Below are positions 42,325 to 49,756 of a stretch of 64,000 bases of DNA, in pieces (positions within the stretch are counted from its first letter, which is position 1; the number at the start of each line of letters is the position of its first letter). A program made the position numbers and the translations under genes. The notes below the pieces were generated by a model. The model had not been told where the DNA came from and made no database searches. It saw nothing but the letters and a program-made list of their open reading frames with translations. Origin of the DNA: an uncultured Oscillospiraceae bacterium (GTDB lineage: Bacteria > Bacillota > Clostridia > Oscillospirales > Oscillospiraceae); the NCBI GenBank assembly GCA_947626315.1, contig CANQRQ010000002.1:62001-126000 (forward strand), read 5' to 3'.

Positions 42325-42353
42325 ATTATAAAGCTTTTCCGCCCGTTCGTCAA
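42325..42353 (-). promoter_or_regulatory. Promoter of the histidine operon
   Basis: On the minus strand TTGACG (42348-42353) and a perfect TATAAT (42325-42330) have a 17-bp spacer, about 50 bp before the YerC start. No T-box or leader peptide fits in this short leader. Confidence 0.8.
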
Positions 42354-42448
42354 GCCCCTCTTTTGTTTTTTTCGCAGGGGAAAAAAGAGGGGGCCGCAGC
42401 TTAATGCCGCAGCCCCATGAATAGGAAGACGTGCTGTCTCTTTCCCGC

Positions 42449-42510
42449 CTATAATGAGCATATGGCAAAACAGCACTGCTGTTTTGCTGAGCATCATATA
42501 ATCATTATAG
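42449..42510. repeat. Small hairpin element with 9-bp terminal inverted repeats
   Basis: The 62-bp element has ends CTATAATGA (42449-42457) and TCATTATAG (42502-42510), enclosing a GGCAAAACAGCA/TGCTGTTTTGC hairpin. The interior matches the right part of the larger element at 43478-43683 almost exactly. Its right end supplies the last Leu codon and the stop of the PAQR gene. Confidence 0.85.
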
Positions 42511-43176
42511 TGCCCGCAGGTAGATGGCCAGGAACTGCAGGAGGCTGCCCAGCACCACGAACACGTGGAAGACCGAGTGCATCCAGCGTTTGCGCGCGCC
42601 GATGCCGTAGAGCACCGCGCCGATGGTGTAGGCCACTCCGCCCAAAAACAGCAGCCAGAAGCCCAGGGGCGTCAGGGCCCGCAGCGTCTGGGGCAGGAAG
42701 AGGATGATGGACCAGCCCATCGTGATATAGCAGACCATGGAGAAGGTCCGGTAGCGCTGGAGGTCGATGGCCGTGAAGGTGACGGCCAGGGCGGCCAGCA
42801 GCCACTGGGCTGCGAACAGGCCCCAGCCCAGGGCCGGGTACAGCGGTCGGAGGCCGGAGAGGGCCACGGCGGTATAGCTGCCGGCGATAAGGCAGTAGAT
42901 GGTGCAGTGGTCCAGCACCTGCATGACCTTCTTGCCCAGGCAGGGCGGCAGGCCGTGGTACACGCTGGAGATCGTGTAGAGCAGGACCAGGGAGGAGCCG
43001 TAGATAGAGGCCCCCAGCACGTCCCAGGCGGAGCCGCCGGACGCCGCCTTGACCACGCACAGCACAAGGGCGGTCAGACCCAGCACCCCGCCGGCGGCGT
43101 GGGTGCTCATGTTGATAAGCTCTTCGTTTTTGGTGTAATCGGGCAGGGCCCGGTCGGCCAGTTTGACGCGATTCAT
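42505..43176 (-). CDS. PAQR/hemolysin III family membrane protein
   Basis: The 223-residue protein starts at ATG 43176 behind AAAGGGGA and has seven predicted transmembrane helices. Family motifs are NEELINMSTHAAGG, the SSVYH segment, LDHCTIYCLIAGSYT and the HSVFHVFVVLGS histidine pair near the C-terminus; conserved His/Asp residues bind a metal in this family. Function in bacteria is unsettled (often annotated hemolysin III or YqfA). The stop codon is provided by an inserted repeat element. Confidence 0.9.
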   Translation of the reverse strand: MNRVKLADRALPDYTKNEELINMSTHAAGGVLGLTALVLCVVKAASGGSAWDVLGASIYGSSLVLLYTISSVYHGLPPCLGKKVMQVLDHCTIYCLIAGSYTAVALSGLRPLYPALGWGLFAAQWLLAALAVTFTAIDLQRYRTFSMVCYITMGWSIILFLPQTLRALTPLGFWLLFLGGVAYTIGAVLYGIGARKRWMHSVFHVFVVLGSLLQFLAIYLRAL

Positions 43177-43477
43177 AGTTATCCCCTTTCCGCTTGCTCC
43201 GGAGCGTTCGCGCAGCCCGCTCCTCTCCGGGACGCTTCCAGCATAGCACAAAAACGCGGGAGGGCAGGACACGATCCGGGTTTTGCCGCTCTCGCCCTTG
43301 TGGAAAGGGAAAAAGCCCGCGGAGAATCCGAAAAGCGGGGCAAAGCGGCAAAAAAAGTTTCCAATTTCCGCCACTCTACTCTCAGTAGAGCGGCTTTTTC
43401 CGGCGTTCTACCCGCCGGAGGGGACGGGTATAGCGCCCAAAGGGGACAATAGCTTGTGTTTTTTTCGCCGGACGCGT
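43177..43477. other. Intergenic region before the hairpin array
   Basis: This 300-bp region contains the leader of the PAQR gene and a hairpin with stem CTCTACT/AGTAGAG at about 43374-43390 followed on the plus strand by CGGCTTTTTCC, which looks like a rightward terminator with no gene upstream of it. I see no open frame with a ribosome site. Confidence 0.4.
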
Positions 43478-43683
43478 TATAATGATTATCACATAGCGAA
43501 AGCAATCGAACTCTCGATTGTTTTCGCTGCCAAACGACAAGTTTGGCAGCCAATGATTCAAAGAATCATTGGCGCGATGCTCATTGCAATGAGTATATGG
43601 CAAAACAGCACTGCTGTTTTGCTGAGCAGCAAAGCTGCTCGGCGAAACGCTTTGTTGCGTTTCGCCATCATATAATCATTATA
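43478..43683. repeat. 206-bp multi-hairpin element with 12-bp terminal inverted repeats
   Basis: The ends TATAATGATTAT (43478-43489) and ATAATCATTATA (43672-43683) are perfect inverted repeats. Between them run seven successive hairpins with hardly any linker, among them GCTGCCAAAC/GTTTGGCAGC, CCAATGATTC/GAATCATTGG, GGCAAAACAGCA/TGCTGTTTTGC, GAGCAGC/GCTGCTC and GGCGAAACGC/GCGTTTCGCC. There is no transposase; the structure resembles a non-autonomous, MITE-like element. It carries no coding frame with a ribosome site. Confidence 0.85.
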
Positions 43684-43772
43684 CTTACGATAACAGCAAG
43701 CGGACTCCCCGGCTGTCACGGGAGGGCCTGCAAAAGCGCCGCGCCCCGGGCGCGGCAGAATGGAGAGACGAT

Positions 43773-44654
43773 ATGAGCTTTTCGGTTGTGACGGATACCT
43801 CTGCCAACCTCCCTACAAAGCTGATTCGGGAGCGGGACATCAAAGCGATTCCCTTCCATTATTTTATCGACGGCACGGGCTACACCTGCACCGACACCGA
43901 GGCCTTTGACGGCGACGCGTTTTACGCCCGGATCAAGACCGGCGTGGTGGTGACCACCTCCCAGATCCCGCCCCAGGGCTATGCGGACTTCTTTGAGCCC
44001 ATGGTCCAGGCGGGGGAGGACGTGATCTTTGTCTCCATGTCCTCCGGCATCAGCGGCTCCTGCCACTCGGCCACGGTTGCCGCGGAGCAGCTGATGGAGG
44101 CTTATCCGGAGCGCAAGGTCCGGGTGGTGGACACCAAGGGCGCCTCCCTGGGGGAGGGCCTGATCGCCCTCCGGGCCGCGGAGCTGCGGGACCAGGGGCT
44201 GGAGACGGACGAGGCCGTGGCGCTGCTGGAGGATCTGGTGCTGCGCATGTTCAACGTCTTCACGGTGGACGATTTGATGCACCTGCGCCGGGGCGGCCGC
44301 CTGTCCAACCTCTCCGCCGTGGTGGGTACCGTGCTGCACATCAAGCCCCTGCTCAAGGGCAACGAGAACGGGCAGATCGTGGCCTTTGCCAAGCTGCGGG
44401 GCCGGAAACGCTCCATCGAGGCCCTGGCCGAGCGCTATGACCGGCTGGCGGTGGATCCGGAAAAGGAGATCATCGGCATCGCCCAGGCCGGATGCAGCCA
44501 GGACGCCGACTATCTGGAGAGCCTGCTGAAGAGAAACCGGCCGCCCAAGGAGATCCTCCGGGTGGAGTATGAGCCGGTCACCGGCTCCCACGTGGGCCCC
44601 GGGGCCTTGGCGCTCTTCTTCCCCGCCGGGCGGGACGTGCGTTATGAAAACTGA
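43773..44654 (+). CDS. DegV-family fatty-acid-binding protein
   Basis: The 293-residue protein has the DegV layout: VVTDTSANLP at the start, TSQIPPQGYADFF, and SSGISGSCHSA with the conserved serine that holds the fatty-acid carboxylate. DegV/FakB-like proteins present fatty acids to the FakA kinase; no fakA is nearby. GGAGAG precedes the ATG. Confidence 0.9.
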   Translation: MSFSVVTDTSANLPTKLIRERDIKAIPFHYFIDGTGYTCTDTEAFDGDAFYARIKTGVVVTTSQIPPQGYADFFEPMVQAGEDVIFVSMSSGISGSCHSATVAAEQLMEAYPERKVRVVDTKGASLGEGLIALRAAELRDQGLETDEAVALLEDLVLRMFNVFTVDDLMHLRRGGRLSNLSAVVGTVLHIKPLLKGNENGQIVAFAKLRGRKRSIEALAERYDRLAVDPEKEIIGIAQAGCSQDADYLESLLKRNRPPKEILRVEYEPVTGSHVGPGALALFFPAGRDVRYEN

Positions 44655-44683
44655 GGCCGGTCTACAATTGTAAATAGATGCAA

Positions 44684-44719
44684 AAAGGTCCTGGCGCAAA
44701 ATTTCGCGCCAGGACCTTT
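44684..44719. terminator. Bidirectional terminator between degV and LCP genes
   Basis: A 14-bp perfect stem AAAGGTCCTGGCGC (44684-44697 with 44706-44719) has A-rich and T-rich flanks and separates two converging genes. Confidence 0.85.
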
Positions 44720-44727
44720 CTGCATCT

Positions 44728-45972
44728 TTAACGCCGGCTTGGGGCCAGGATCTTTTTTCCGCCTGCAACCGGGAGCAGCTCCTCCGGCTCCGGCGGGGCG
44801 GAATCCGATTCCCCCGGCAGCGGCGGGAAGCTGAACTCCGGCAGCTGGAAGGGCGTGGGAGAGGGGCTCGCCTCCGGCTCCGGCTCCGCCGTCTGGGGCC
44901 GGGACGGGACTGCCTCCGGCTGCCGGGCGAAGTACCAGGCGCCCAGCAGCTCCGCCGTGCCGGTGTAGCGGCCGTTCTCCAGGTAGACCAGGTCCAGGTC
45001 CTCTGCCTCGATGGGCTCTTCAAAGGGGTTTAAGGCCTCGTTGAGCAGGGGAATCCACTGCTCCAGGTCCACCACGGTGTAGCTCAGGCCGCGCACTGTG
45101 TCGTCCGTGTTCGGCAGCGTGTAAAACCGGATGTTTTCGCTGGGGCAGAGCAGGGCCTGCCGCAGAAAAAAGGCGATGTTCGCCCCGGTCAGGTCCGTGT
45201 CCAGGCCCTGGGAGAGAAGCTCGATCACCTTGGGGAGATTGGGGATGCTCCCCAGGCTGATGAACTGGTCCGCGCAGGCCTTGAGAAACTGCTGCTGCAT
45301 GTCGATGCGGCCCAGGTCGCCGTTGAAGTAGCCGCTGCGGTAGCGGCAGACCCCCATGGCCTGCTCTCCGTTCAGCCGCTGGAGCCCGGATGCGATGTGG
45401 ATGTGCAGGTTCTGGCTGCTGTCGTCATAGTTCAGGTTCATCGGCACGTCGAACTCCACGCCGCCCAGGGCGTCCACCGTCTCTTTAAAGACCCCGATAT
45501 CCAGCACCGCGTAGCAGTCCGGCTCAAAGCCTGTCAGCTTTTTGATGTGCTCCTTCAACTGGTCGATCCCCGTCTCCCCCTGGAGCCGGTAGCTCCAGTA
45601 GACGGCGTTGATCTTCCGGATGTCCCAGTCCCAGTTGATCAGCGTGTCCCGGGGGATGCTCACGAAGTCCATTTTATGGTTGTAGCTGTCCACCCGGCCC
45701 ACGATGAGGGTGTCCGTGTTGCCGTTGCCGTCGTCGTTGCCCACCAGGAGCAGGGTGTATACCCCGGCCTGCCGCCCCTCGGGCCAGACGGGGCTGCTCT
45801 CCTTCCCCGGGTTCTTCTGCTCCCGGCCCTTGACGGGACTGGCCGCCAGGACCGGGGGAGCCGGGGCCTGCTCCCAGATCATATAGGCGCTGAAGCCCGT
45901 CACCAGCAGCGCGGCCAGGACCAGGACCGCCAGGCCGAGTATTTTCCAAATCCGCCGTTTTTTGTTTTCCAT
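44728..45972 (-). CDS. LytR-CpsA-Psr (LCP) family cell-wall glycopolymer transferase
   Basis: The 414-residue protein starts at ATG 45972 (MENKKRRIWKIL) with a single N-terminal membrane helix. The LCP domain (about residues 75-290) has GNDDGNGNTDTLIVGRVD and FVSIPRDTLINW with the conserved Arg/Asp residues. LCP proteins attach teichoic acids or capsular polymers to peptidoglycan outside the cell. The C-terminal 100 residues are Pro/Glu-rich. The upstream ribosome site is weak (AGGCGG). Confidence 0.9.
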   Translation of the reverse strand: MENKKRRIWKILGLAVLVLAALLVTGFSAYMIWEQAPAPPVLAASPVKGREQKNPGKESSPVWPEGRQAGVYTLLLVGNDDGNGNTDTLIVGRVDSYNHKMDFVSIPRDTLINWDWDIRKINAVYWSYRLQGETGIDQLKEHIKKLTGFEPDCYAVLDIGVFKETVDALGGVEFDVPMNLNYDDSSQNLHIHIASGLQRLNGEQAMGVCRYRSGYFNGDLGRIDMQQQFLKACADQFISLGSIPNLPKVIELLSQGLDTDLTGANIAFFLRQALLCPSENIRFYTLPNTDDTVRGLSYTVVDLEQWIPLLNEALNPFEEPIEAEDLDLVYLENGRYTGTAELLGAWYFARQPEAVPSRPQTAEPEPEASPSPTPFQLPEFSFPPLPGESDSAPPEPEELLPVAGGKKILAPSRR

Positions 45973-46344
45973 GTCCGCCTTTTCTTTCCAGCCCGCTGGG
46001 CTTAGCTGTAAAAGTTCCCGGCTCGCTCCGGGCAGTTCCCTGAAGTATACCAGACTGTAGACAAACAGAAGAACCATGTATAAACATGCAGGGGGAGAGC
46101 GCAGAGAGGGGGCGGGAGCCCCCTTTCTGCGTTCAATCTGCTCTTATCCGGGAGCATTTTTGAATGCTCCTGGATAAGCTTTCAAGTTGAAGACACTTTG
46201 TCTTCAACTTGAATATACCCATTTTTAGCACTTTTTATCGCGGGAAGGCCCGTTTTTTCCGCCGGAGCCTCCTCCGTCTCCCCGCGTTTTCCAAAAAACG
46301 GCCGGAAAGGCGAAAAAAAAGCGGAAAAAAGCCCAATCTCCCCC
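45973..46344. other. Intergenic region with two hairpins
   Basis: The 370-bp interval between the divergent LCP gene and the transporter promoter holds two hairpins: 46143-46157 with 46164-46178 (15-bp arms, one mismatch) and 46181-46194 with 46200-46213 (14-bp perfect, TTCAAGTTGAAGAC). They are separated by 2 bp, like the other hairpin arrays of this window. I see no gene here. Confidence 0.7.
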
Positions 46345-46373
46345 TTGACTTCATCACTAAAAAGTGCTAAAGT
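46345..46373 (+). promoter_or_regulatory. Promoter of the attenuated ABC transporter operon
   Basis: TTGACT (46345-46350) and an extended -10 TGCTAAAGT (-10 at 46368-46373) are 17 bp apart. The start of transcription would be about 20 nt before the leader-peptide gene. Confidence 0.7.
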
Positions 46374-46400
46374 CTTCTCATCATCCACTGGAGGCGCTTT

Positions 46401-46469
46401 ATGACCGCTGCCCGTTTCAGCATATTGGCAAGCTACCCCTTTTTCTTTTACTTTAAGAAGAGGGGTTAG
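46401..46469 (+). CDS. Phe/Tyr-rich leader peptide (22 aa)
   Basis: ATG 46401 follows GGAGG by 7 nt and opens a 22-codon frame ending TAG at 46467-46469. Residues 12-18 read Tyr-Pro-Phe-Phe-Phe-Tyr-Phe (codons 46434-46454), followed by KKRG. Four Phe and two Tyr codons in seven are characteristic of leader peptides such as PheL and PheM. The stop lies at the edge of the antiterminator strand (46469-46479), so a ribosome finishing translation would mask it. Translation of this peptide is predicted, not shown. Confidence 0.8.
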   Translation: MTAARFSILASYPFFFYFKKRG

Positions 46470-46543
46470 AAGTTCGTGCTGCACGGGACCATAAAAGGCT
46501 GAGCATGTAAGGGCTGCACGGACTTCTCCGCGCGGCCCTTTTT
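46469..46543 (+). promoter_or_regulatory. Transcription attenuator: alternative antiterminator and terminator
   Basis: The terminator is a 12-bp stem with one mismatch (46510-46521 with 46528-46539; GGGCTGC/GCGGCCC core) followed by T5. The competing antiterminator pairs GAAGTTCGTGC (46469-46479) with GCACGGACTTC (46516-46526) over 11 bp with one G-U pair and uses the left terminator arm. A small self-hairpin in the first strand (46474-46487) favours termination when ribosomes do not stall. Stalling at the Phe/Tyr codons leaves 46469-46479 free and permits read-through. Confidence 0.82.
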
Positions 46544-46582
46544 GTTCGGCAGGCTCCGGCTGGAAAAAATAGGAGGAAGAAA

Positions 46583-47626
46583 ATGAAAAAACTCATCGCA
46601 CTTCTCTGCGCGCTGGCCATGGTGTTTGCGCTGGCCGCCTGCGGCGGAAACGCCGCCCCTGCCGCTGAGGAACCGGCGGCTGAAGAACCCGCCGCCGAAG
46701 AGCCCGCGGCCGAAGAACCCGCTGCCGAGGAACCCGCCGCCGAGGGCGTCACCTACAAGGTGGGCATCTCCCAGCTGGTCACTCATGACGCGCTGGACGC
46801 CGCCACCCAGGGCTTCCAGGACGCGTTGAACGAGCTGCTGCCCGGCCAGGTGGAGTTTGACTATCAGAACGCCGCCAACGACCCGGCCACCTGCTCCACC
46901 ATCGCCAACGCCTTCGTGTCCGAGGGTGTGGACCTGATCATGGCCAACGCCACCCCCGCCCTCCAGGCCGCCGCTGCCGCCACGGCCGACATTCCCATTC
47001 TGGGCACCTCCGTCACCGAGTACGGCGTGGCCCTGGATATTGACAACTTCACCGGCACCGTGGGCAACAACATCTCCGGCACCTCCGACCTGGCCCCGCT
47101 GGATCAGCAGGCCGCTATGATCAAAGAGTGGTACCCCGACGCCTCCACCGTGGGCTTGCTGTACTGCTCCAACGAGCCCAACAGCCAGTACCAGGTAGAC
47201 ACCGTCCAGGGCTTCCTGGAGGATCTGGGCTACACCTGCAAGCAGTACGCCTTCTCTGACTCCAACGATATCGCCGCCGTGTGCCAGACCGCCGCGGACG
47301 AGAGCGACGTCCTCTATGTCCCCACGGACAACACCTGCGCCTCCAACACCGGCATCATTGACAACATCTGCCACGGCAACACCCCCGTGTTCTGCGGCGA
47401 GGAAGGCATCTGCGCCGGCTGCGGCGTGGCCACCCTGTCCATCAGCTACTACGACCTGGGCTATGCCACCGGTGAGATGGCCGCCAAGATCCTGACCGGC
47501 GAGGCCGACATCACCACCACCCCCATCGGCTATGCCGCCACCTTTACGCCCAAGTACAACGAGGCCATCTGCGCCGATCTGGGCGTCACCCCGCCTGAGG
47601 GCTACGAGGCCATCGCGGCCGCATAA
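46583..47626 (+). CDS. TrpX-type ABC transporter substrate-binding lipoprotein, probably for Phe/Tyr
   Basis: A 347-residue lipoprotein precursor: signal ending LAAC with Cys20, then an Ala-rich linker with five AAEEP-like units, then a periplasmic-binding domain of the ABC_sub_bind family (COG2984; YKVGISQLVTHDALD, ANATPALQAAAAAT, ILGTSVTEYG). The family is commonly linked to tryptophan by T-box regulation; here the leader encodes Phe and Tyr codons, so aromatic amino acids other than Trp are more likely substrates. AGGAGGAAG precedes the ATG. A terminator separates it from the permease gene. Confidence 0.87.
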   Translation: MKKLIALLCALAMVFALAACGGNAAPAAEEPAAEEPAAEEPAAEEPAAEEPAAEGVTYKVGISQLVTHDALDAATQGFQDALNELLPGQVEFDYQNAANDPATCSTIANAFVSEGVDLIMANATPALQAAAAATADIPILGTSVTEYGVALDIDNFTGTVGNNISGTSDLAPLDQQAAMIKEWYPDASTVGLLYCSNEPNSQYQVDTVQGFLEDLGYTCKQYAFSDSNDIAAVCQTAADESDVLYVPTDNTCASNTGIIDNICHGNTPVFCGEEGICAGCGVATLSISYYDLGYATGEMAAKILTGEADITTTPIGYAATFTPKYNEAICADLGVTPPEGYEAIAAA

Positions 47627-47648
47627 GCCAAATAAAGGCAAAAACCGC

Positions 47649-47686
47649 AAAACAGCGGAAAAAGTTCTTGCTTTTTCCGCTGTTTT
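47649..47686 (+). terminator. Internal terminator between binding protein and permease genes
   Basis: A perfect 16-bp stem (47649-47664 with 47671-47686, AACAGCGGAAAAAG core) ends in a run of T's. As in the nucleoside transporter operon, it should reduce permease/ATPase expression relative to the binding protein. Confidence 0.85.
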
Positions 47687-47752
47687 TTGATACGGTATTT
47701 GGGCAGTTTCGTTCTGCGGGCTTTTCCACGGCCAAGAGAAGGAGGAACTTTT

Positions 47753-48706
47753 GTGAGCGGTTTTGTCAGCGCCCTTCCGGGCGCGGTCTCCCAGGGCCTG
47801 ATCTGGGGCATCATGGCCATCGGGGTGTATATCACCTTTAAAATCCTGGATATCGCCGACCTGACGGTGGACGGATCCTTCTGCACCGGCGGCGCCACTT
47901 TCGTGGTGCTGTTCAGCGCCGGCGTCCCGGTGTGGACGGCGCTGATCGCCGCCTTCGCCGTGGGCCTGCTGGCCGGGCTGGTGACCGGTTTGCTGCACAC
48001 CTTCTGCGGCATCCCCGCCATCCTCTCCGGCATTCTGACCCAGCTGGGCCTCTGGTCGGTGAACCTGGCGATCATGGGCATGAAGGCCAACGTGGCCATC
48101 AACGTGATCGACACGGCCAACCTGGACAAGCTCTGGGTCTCCCTGCGCTTTGTGCAGGACGTGGCCAGCGGCCGCCGTCCCTTCACCCGGCACCCCATTT
48201 TGATCGTGGGCCTCTTCACCCTGGGCATCATCGCCGTGCTGTACTGGTTCTTCGGCACGGAGCTGGGCTGCTCCGTCCGGGCCACCGGCGCCAACCAGCA
48301 TATGGCCCGGGCCCAGGGCATCAACACCGACGTGACCAAGGTGCTGGGCCTGATGCTCTCCAACGGCCTGGTGGCCCTGTCTGGGGCGCTGCTGAGCCAG
48401 TATCAGAGCTTTGCCGACTCCAGCATGGGCAAGGGCGCCATCGTCATTGGCCTGGCGGCCGTCATCATCGGCGAGGCCCTGTTCTCCAAGATCTTCCGGA
48501 ACTTCGCGCTGAGCCTGCTGGCCGTGTCCCTGGGCGCGGTGATCTACTATGTGGTGATCCAGGCGGTCATCAGCCTCAGCAACATCAACAGCAACTACCT
48601 GAAGCTGATCTCCGCCGTGATCGTGGCCATTTTCCTGTCCGTGCCCTACTGGAAGGAAAAATACTTCATCAAACATGGAAAAAAGGGGGTAAAGGCCGAT
48701 GCTTGA
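47753..48706 (+). CDS. ABC transporter permease (COG4120/TrpY-like)
   Basis: The 317-residue protein starts at GTG 47753, 8 nt after AAGGAGG. It has about eight hydrophobic segments and the family stretch ITFKILDIADLTVDGSF. It pairs with the following ATPase, with which it overlaps by 8 bp. Confidence 0.88.
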   Translation: MSGFVSALPGAVSQGLIWGIMAIGVYITFKILDIADLTVDGSFCTGGATFVVLFSAGVPVWTALIAAFAVGLLAGLVTGLLHTFCGIPAILSGILTQLGLWSVNLAIMGMKANVAINVIDTANLDKLWVSLRFVQDVASGRRPFTRHPILIVGLFTLGIIAVLYWFFGTELGCSVRATGANQHMARAQGINTDVTKVLGLMLSNGLVALSGALLSQYQSFADSSMGKGAIVIGLAAVIIGEALFSKIFRNFALSLLAVSLGAVIYYVVIQAVISLSNINSNYLKLISAVIVAIFLSVPYWKEKYFIKHGKKGVKADA

Positions 48707-49496
48707 GCTGAGAGACGTCTACAAAACCTTTAACCCCGGCACCGTGAACGAGAAGAAGGCCCTCTGCGGCCTGAATCTGAAGCTGAACGAGGGGGACTTT
48801 GTCACCGTCATCGGCTCCAACGGGGCGGGCAAATCCACGGCCCTGAACGCCATTGCCGGCGTCTGGCCTATCGACTCCGGCTCCATCCTCATTGACGGGA
48901 CGGACGTGACGAACCTGCCGGAGTACAAGCGGGCCAAGTTCCTGGGCCGGGTCTTTCAGGACCCCATGCTGGGCACCGCCCCCACCATGCAGATCCAGGA
49001 GAATCTGGCCTTGGCGCTGCGCCGGGGCCAGCACCGGACCCTGCGCAAGGGCATCACCCGCAAGGAGCAGGAGGAGTTTCGGGAGATGCTGAAGGTGCTG
49101 GGCCTGGGCCTGGAGGACCGGATGACCGCCAAGGTGGGCCTGCTCTCAGGCGGCCAGCGCCAGGCGCTGACCCTGCTGATGTCCTCCTTGAAAAAGCCGA
49201 AGCTCCTGCTGCTGGACGAGCACACCGCGGCCCTGGACCCCAAGACGGCGGAGAAGGTGCTCCAGATCACCGACGATATCATCCGGGAGAACCACCTCAC
49301 CGCCTTCATGGTGACCCACAACATGAAGGACGCCATTACCCACGGCAACCGGCTCATTATGATGAACGAGGGCCGCATCATCCTGGACATTCAGGGCGAG
49401 GAGAAGAAGAACACCACCCGCCGGGAGCTGCTGGAGAAGTTCAGCGAGCTCTCCGGCGCCAATATCGACAGCGACGCCGCCCTGCTGACGAAGTAA
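48699..49496 (+). CDS. ABC transporter ATPase (COG1101/TrpZ-like)
   Basis: A 265-residue ATPase with Walker A GSNGAGKST, signature LSGGQRQAL, Walker B LLLLDEHTAALD and the switch His in VTHNM. It completes the three-gene importer behind the Phe/Tyr attenuator. Confidence 0.93.
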   Translation: MLELRDVYKTFNPGTVNEKKALCGLNLKLNEGDFVTVIGSNGAGKSTALNAIAGVWPIDSGSILIDGTDVTNLPEYKRAKFLGRVFQDPMLGTAPTMQIQENLALALRRGQHRTLRKGITRKEQEEFREMLKVLGLGLEDRMTAKVGLLSGGQRQALTLLMSSLKKPKLLLLDEHTAALDPKTAEKVLQITDDIIRENHLTAFMVTHNMKDAITHGNRLIMMNEGRIILDIQGEEKKNTTRRELLEKFSELSGANIDSDAALLTK

Positions 49497-49514
49497 AAGA
49501 ACAGAGTAAGAGCT

Positions 49515-49544
49515 GCCGCCCCGCTTTTTTCTGCGCGGGGCGGC
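49515..49544 (+). terminator. Terminator of the TrpXYZ-like operon
   Basis: A 10-bp stem GCCGCCCCGC/GCGGGGCGGC has a T6-containing loop and is followed by AATTCTT. Confidence 0.7.
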
Positions 49545-49552
49545 AATTCTTC

Positions 49553-49580
49553 TTGACAGGGCGGAAAAATGTGCTATCAT
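49553..49580 (+). promoter_or_regulatory. Promoter of the ykoFEDC operon
   Basis: A perfect TTGACA (49553-49558) and an extended -10 TGCTATCAT (-10 at 49575-49580) are 16 bp apart, directly upstream of the TPP riboswitch. Confidence 0.75.
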
Positions 49581-49586
49581 AGGAGC

Positions 49587-49671
49587 AAGTCCCGGGGTGT
49601 CGAAAGACTGAGATCATACCCGTTGTATCTGAACTGAGTAATGTTAGCGCAGAAAGTGACTGATACCGGAA
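49587..49671 (+). promoter_or_regulatory. TPP (THI-box) riboswitch
   Basis: The conserved segments GGGGTGTC, ACTGAGATCATACCC, TCTGAACTGAGTAATG and AGCGCAGAAAGT occur in order, as in thiamine-pyrophosphate riboswitches. It precedes ykoF, so TPP should shut off this operon. The region between aptamer and ribosome site holds a GGACCAAAATTTTTGGACC hairpin (about 49725-49743) next to the AGGAGGAA, suggesting control at translation or a short terminator. Confidence 0.92.
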
Positions 49672-49756
49672 TCCATCCCCTTTTAGCCAGACGAAGCCGT
49701 TTTTCGTTGTGCTCAGACCTCGTGGACCAAAATTTTTGGACCAGGAGGAATTTTTT

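Noticed and set aside
43478..43683. The hairpin array as a CRISPR
   Set aside because: The hairpins differ in sequence and there are no uniform repeats with spacers, and no cas genes occur in the window.
46374..46582. A T-box riboswitch in front of the TrpX-like gene
   Set aside because: There is no AGGGTGGNACCGCG-type T-box sequence nor a specifier stem; the leader peptide with alternative stems explains the region better.
46583..49496. Assignment of the transporter to tryptophan by family name alone
   Set aside because: The leader peptide has no Trp codon but four Phe and two Tyr codons in seven, which speaks for phenylalanine or tyrosine.
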